The notes below the pieces were generated by a model. That model saw only the letters and a program-made list of their open reading frames with translations. It did not search any database and was not told where the DNA came from. From a virus, in IMG/VR virus record IMGVR_UViG_3300044714_000039, positions 1-46,006 of that record: DNA of 46,006 nt; one strand, written 5' to 3'. The stretch's first letter is position 1; each line of letters begins with the position of its first letter. This document shows, one piece after another, positions 43,687-46,006 of this stretch. The position numbers and the translations under genes are program-made.

Positions 43687-44051
43687 TTCCTCCTCCACGT
43701 CCCGTCGCCAAGCGGTTCGATTACGCCGTGCTCCTGCAGGAACTGCATGCGCGAAGTGAGCGAGTTGCCGGAAAAACCGGCGGCGACGATTTTGGGTCGG
43801 ATCTCGATCGCGCGCACTGGCTTGTCCGACATCGCGGTTAGGATGATGCCGTTGATGCCGCGGTCGAGCCGGAGCGAGGAGCGTTTTTTGCGCTTGGTGG
43901 TGATGTGCTTAACGGCGTGCGCGATCGGTAACTTGGGCTGATGTTCGACCAGCTCCTCGACCGAGAGGTTTTCGATCGGCAGCATTTTCGACATCAGGCC
44001 AAACAGCGTCTCGGCGTCCATGGTGAAGGCGATTTTGTATTTGACGATCAT
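43683..44051 (-). CDS. Winged-helix protein, paralogue of the gene at 26-391
   Basis: In 122 residues, a beta-rich N-terminus (MIVKYKIAFTMDAETLFG) and a helix (IENLSVEELVEHQ) precede a basic patch (TTKRKKRSSLRLDRG) and a winged-helix-like end (LTAMSDKPVRAIEIRPKIVA, then LTSRMQFLQEHGVIEPLG). The layout and the ending match the 26-391 protein. Probably a regulator or DNA-binding accessory protein. Start chosen for the ATGA overlap with 44048. Confidence 0.75.
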   Translation of the reverse strand: MIVKYKIAFTMDAETLFGLMSKMLPIENLSVEELVEHQPKLPIAHAVKHITTKRKKRSSLRLDRGINGIILTAMSDKPVRAIEIRPKIVAAGFSGNSLTSRMQFLQEHGVIEPLGDGTWRRK

Positions 44052-44269
44052 TTTGCCTGCACCTTCCTGGCGAAGTCGCAGAGCGATTTGGTTGTTGCGT
44101 CCGCCGTTCCGGTCAGCGCCCCCCATACTTGCTGATCCTGAGCGGTCCAGGGGCCGCCGCGATGGAACAGCAGAACGGCAGCGGCGAGATTTTCAAGTCC
44201 GCGCACGTACTCCGTCTCATGGTAGAACGCCTCGCGTCGCACCAAGACGATCTCCAAATCGCGGCTCAT
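44048..44269 (-). CDS. Small hypothetical protein, 73 aa
   Basis: MSRDLEIVLVRREAFYHETE leads to LENLAAAVLLFHRGGPWTAQ and TADATTKSLCDFARKVQ. It is helical with a GPWTAQDQQVW segment similar to other tiny phage proteins (WxxxD...W followed by T and a helix). Both ends overlap neighbours. Function unknown. Confidence 0.75.
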   Translation of the reverse strand: MSRDLEIVLVRREAFYHETEYVRGLENLAAAVLLFHRGGPWTAQDQQVWGALTGTADATTKSLCDFARKVQAK

Positions 44270-44577
44270 TTCACCCGCCTGATCTTGGCCATGCGCATAG
44301 CGTGCGTCGTCGCTGGCGGGGTTTCGGCAGCGGAGGCGGCTTCATAAGGGACGAAGCCGAGCTTGTAGCCCAGCGCCCGCGCCACCGCGTTGAGCGTGGC
44401 GGCTTGGGGTTTCATCGTCTTGCCCCCGAACCAGTTGCGCAGGGTCATCGTGGTGACGCCCGACTCTTCTTGGATCCGTTTGTGGGTCCAGCCGCTCGCC
44501 TGGACGATCGTTCGCACTTCGTCGATGATCGGATCCTTGTCGACGAAGGAATAGCTTTTGTACGTGAAGCCGGTCAT
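44266..44577 (-). CDS. XRE-family HTH regulator, 103 aa
   Basis: A Cro/CI-like HTH covers about residues 15-75: DEVRTIVQASGWTHKRIQEE, SGVTTMTLRNWFGGKTMKPQ, then AATLNAVARALGYKLGFVP. The last 30 residues are flexible and basic. It lies in the early chain with overlapping neighbours. It is another candidate for controlling phage promoters. Confidence 0.85.
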   Translation of the reverse strand: MTGFTYKSYSFVDKDPIIDEVRTIVQASGWTHKRIQEESGVTTMTLRNWFGGKTMKPQAATLNAVARALGYKLGFVPYEAASAAETPPATTHAMRMAKIRRVK

Positions 44578-44789
44578 GAACTTAGCTGCTCGATTTCGAT
44601 GCTGATGAATTCGATTGCCGCCAGACGAAATCTTTCGGTCATCGTCTGTTCGTCGGTCGAAGGCCCGTAAAGGATTTCGACCACCTTGGTGCGCACGGTT
44701 TGATCGTGCTGGCCTTCGAGCGCCTCGAGCTGTTTTAATTTCTCGATCAAGACAGCACCGGACTCAGATGTCATTGGTATGTTCGGCAT
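44574..44789 (-). CDS. Small helical protein, 71 aa
   Basis: MPNIPMTSESGAVLIEKLKQ continues with a helix (EALEGQHDQTVRTKVVEILY) and TERFRLAAIEFISIEIEQL. The ATG at 44789 shares bases with the upstream stop (TAATG). A later ATG at 44774 is possible. Coding seems firm from the chain overlaps. Function unknown. Confidence 0.7.
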   Translation of the reverse strand: MPNIPMTSESGAVLIEKLKQLEALEGQHDQTVRTKVVEILYGPSTDEQTMTERFRLAAIEFISIEIEQLSS

Positions 44790-45016
44790 TAGACCTCCGC
44801 TATTTCCATCAGCTTGGCGACAAAAGCGTTGGTCGCTTCGCGCATTCGTTCCTGCAGCGCGGCGAGCTTGGCGGGCGAGATGTCTTCGTTGGCGTCGTTG
44901 CGCCAGTAGTCGATCATCGAATTGTCGTAAGCGCGATAGAGCTTGCCGAGTTCAGTTTCGTCCATAAACTTGCCAACTCGTTTGCGTAGAGCGTGCCAGT
45001 CTTCACTTTCGGTCAT
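44789..45016 (-). CDS. Small hypothetical protein, 75 aa
   Basis: An acidic helical protein: EDWHALRKRVGKFMDETELG, then YRAYDNSMIDYWRNDANEDI and ALQERMREATNAFVAKLMEI. No recognised domain. Start and stop both overlap neighbours by a few bases, so expression is coupled in the chain. Function unknown. Confidence 0.75.
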   Translation of the reverse strand: MTESEDWHALRKRVGKFMDETELGKLYRAYDNSMIDYWRNDANEDISPAKLAALQERMREATNAFVAKLMEIAEV

Positions 45017-45210
45017 GCGTCGGCCTCCTCCTGCTCTTTCTGCAGTCGGAGATCGCGTTCAACGAGCGCCTTGGCTCGGAATACCGCCCCGATCGCCTGA
45101 CCGAGCACCAATGCAGTTTCGTCTGGGCAATCCCTTTCGAGCTGACCGCGGATTGGCAGCAGTTCTTGGAGGGCGGTTTCGAGCCGCGTTAGGATCTCAG
45201 GAAGTTGCAT
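45013..45210 (-). CDS. Small helical protein, 65 aa
   Basis: MQLPEILTRLETALQELLPI continues with RGQLERDCPDETALVLGQAI and a charged tail (ERDLRLQKEQEEADA). Mostly helical, possibly a short coiled coil. It overlaps the 45197-45556 gene by 14 bp. ATG 45222 four codons upstream is an alternative. Function unknown. Confidence 0.7.
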   Translation of the reverse strand: MQLPEILTRLETALQELLPIRGQLERDCPDETALVLGQAIGAVFRAKALVERDLRLQKEQEEADA

Positions 45211-45556
45211 CGGTGTCCTCAATCATCGGGCGCGGCGCGCGCGGTGCTGGATCAAACAAATTCACGCGCGTCCGAGCCGCTTGCGCGACGCTGCTTTCGA
45301 GCGTCGTCAGCGCCTTGTCGCGGACCCGCGCGTATATCGCGATCCGGTTCCAGTGCTTGGCCTCGTTGGGATCGCCGGTGAGCACCATGGCGATTGAAGA
45401 AGCAATCTGCTCCAAAGCTTCCTTCGACTCAGGTGGGAGGAGCTCCCAGTTCTTCCCACGCCTGAGCGCGAACTTGATCCCCTGAGCCAGCTGCGCCGTC
45501 TCTTCGAAGGCGCCGTTAGAAGCGACTTTGTCGCGCAAGCTGTCATCGAGGTTCAT
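45197..45556 (-). CDS. Hypothetical protein, 119 aa
   Basis: MNLDDSLRDKVASNGAFEET leads through a helical middle (LPPESKEALEQIASSIAMVL) to GDPNEAKHWNRIAIYARVRD and a disordered end. It overlaps the VRR-NUC-like gene by 14 bp. The WNRIAIYARVRDK segment is basic and could bind nucleic acid. Function unknown. Confidence 0.7.
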   Translation of the reverse strand: MNLDDSLRDKVASNGAFEETAQLAQGIKFALRRGKNWELLPPESKEALEQIASSIAMVLTGDPNEAKHWNRIAIYARVRDKALTTLESSVAQAARTRVNLFDPAPRAPRPMIEDTDATS

Positions 45557-45905
45557 GCACGTACTCCGTTAGAGTTCTGATCTGATCGACGCCAGCGACG
45601 CACTCGCGCCGGTCGGCTTTCTCGACCCAGGGCGAGACGTAGATGATGTTGTCGCGCCAGCCGATCAGGAGGACCATCAGACCGGCGGCGCGCATGCGCT
45701 CGCCTTCAATGTGCTGACGCCCAGTCGGCTCAAAGACATTGCCCTTGATGATCTTCGCCTCGGCCCAGATCGGCGGCAGCGTCGGAAGCTTGAGGAACAG
45801 ATCGAGCAACCCGATCGCCCACCGGTCCTCGTAACGGCGTGCGTAGCCGCCGCGGAGGGCGTTGACCTCCGCGACCAGTTTCCGTTTGCGAGCGGCCTCG
45901 TCCAC
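45543..45905 (-). CDS. VRR-NUC-like PD-(D/E)XK nuclease
   Basis: In 120 residues the nuclease signature is GLLDLFLK (D35), then IWAEAKIIKG (E49, K51) and GRQHIEGERMRAAG (Q64), which is the order GxxD...ExK...Q of the VRR-NUC family of phage DNA-processing enzymes. GTG 45905 overlaps the TAG of the winged-helix gene across the circle joint. It may cut Holliday junctions or forks, or act on host DNA. It starts the right-hand part of the early chain. Confidence 0.75.
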   Translation of the reverse strand: MDEAARKRKLVAEVNALRGGYARRYEDRWAIGLLDLFLKLPTLPPIWAEAKIIKGNVFEPTGRQHIEGERMRAAGLMVLLIGWRDNIIYVSPWVEKADRRECVAGVDQIRTLTEYVHEPR

Positions 45906-46006
45906 TACTCAGCTGCTGCTTCGTAGGCGTGAACGAGCCCGTAGACGCCTTCGCTCACCCGCGCGATCTGACCGCTCTTCTGCAGCGCGGCGAGCCCGGT
46001 CGACAG
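45880..46006. repeat. Terminal direct repeat, right copy
   Basis: Identical to bases 1-127. From 45905 onward it contains the 3' end of the winged-helix gene described at 26-391 (bases 26-127 in the left copy), cut off by the window end. For annotation the last 127 bases should be removed and the sequence treated as a 45,879-bp circle. Confidence 0.95.

Noticed and set aside
1-46006. Prophage/lysogeny module or CRISPR array
   Set aside because: No integrase, excisionase, att-like repeat pair or regularly spaced repeats were found; the small XRE proteins alone do not show lysogeny.

Overview
The window looks like one complete genome of a double-stranded DNA tailed phage, probably a short-tailed (podovirus-type) virus of an alphaproteobacterium. 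The last 127 bases (45880-46006) repeat bases 1-127 exactly, so the contig closes into a circle of 45,879 bp; 127 is a common assembly k-mer, so the repeat is best read as an assembly overlap. Evidence for the host is indirect: GC-rich sequence, many GTG and some TTG starts, a PEP-CTERM-like protein and alphaproteobacterial-type regulators. I see no integrase, tRNA gene, CRISPR array, insertion sequence, DNA polymerase or RNA polymerase.

There are two large opposed gene blocks. The minus-strand block runs from about 15.6 kb down to 1 and, across the circle joint, from 45.9 down to 40.2 kb. It holds many small overlapping genes (putative early/replication/host-takeover functions): a superfamily 3 helicase, an SNF2-type helicase, a candidate ssDNA-binding protein with an acidic DEDQIPF tail, a VRR-NUC-like nuclease, an HNH nuclease, zinc-ribbon proteins, several HTH regulators including a stand-alone LuxR-type HTH, and a small protein resembling the Acb2/Tad1-hairpin anti-CBASS family. 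Inside this block is a virion-like cassette (3.9-5.9 kb) of an Ig-like protein and a Pro/Gly-rich protein. At its far end are a Pro/Gly repeat protein and a secreted PEP-CTERM-like protein isolated behind a strong terminator.

The plus-strand block (16.0-40.4 kb) is the late region: HNH-AP2 nuclease, terminase small and large subunits, portal, scaffold, major capsid (DUF5309/SU10-like), a SPRY-like protein, GH19-type endolysin, holin-like and DUF3309-like membrane proteins, tail adaptor, two tail fibres (one with a glycine-rich tip, one with an S74 chaperone domain), a P22 gp10/T7 gp12-type tail protein and a series of large Q/A/G-rich internal virion proteins. One of these joins an L,D-transpeptidase-like domain to a transglycosylase-like domain. 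No tape measure, sheath or major tail tube gene is visible, which supports a short tail.

The blocks diverge at 15.65-16.02 kb, a gene-poor stretch packed with hairpins, and converge near 40.4 kb. Three minus-strand promoters (13.66, 15.66 and 40.53 kb) share the 13-bp dyad GGAACATAGTCCC over their -10 element, which suggests a co-regulated set of phage genes.
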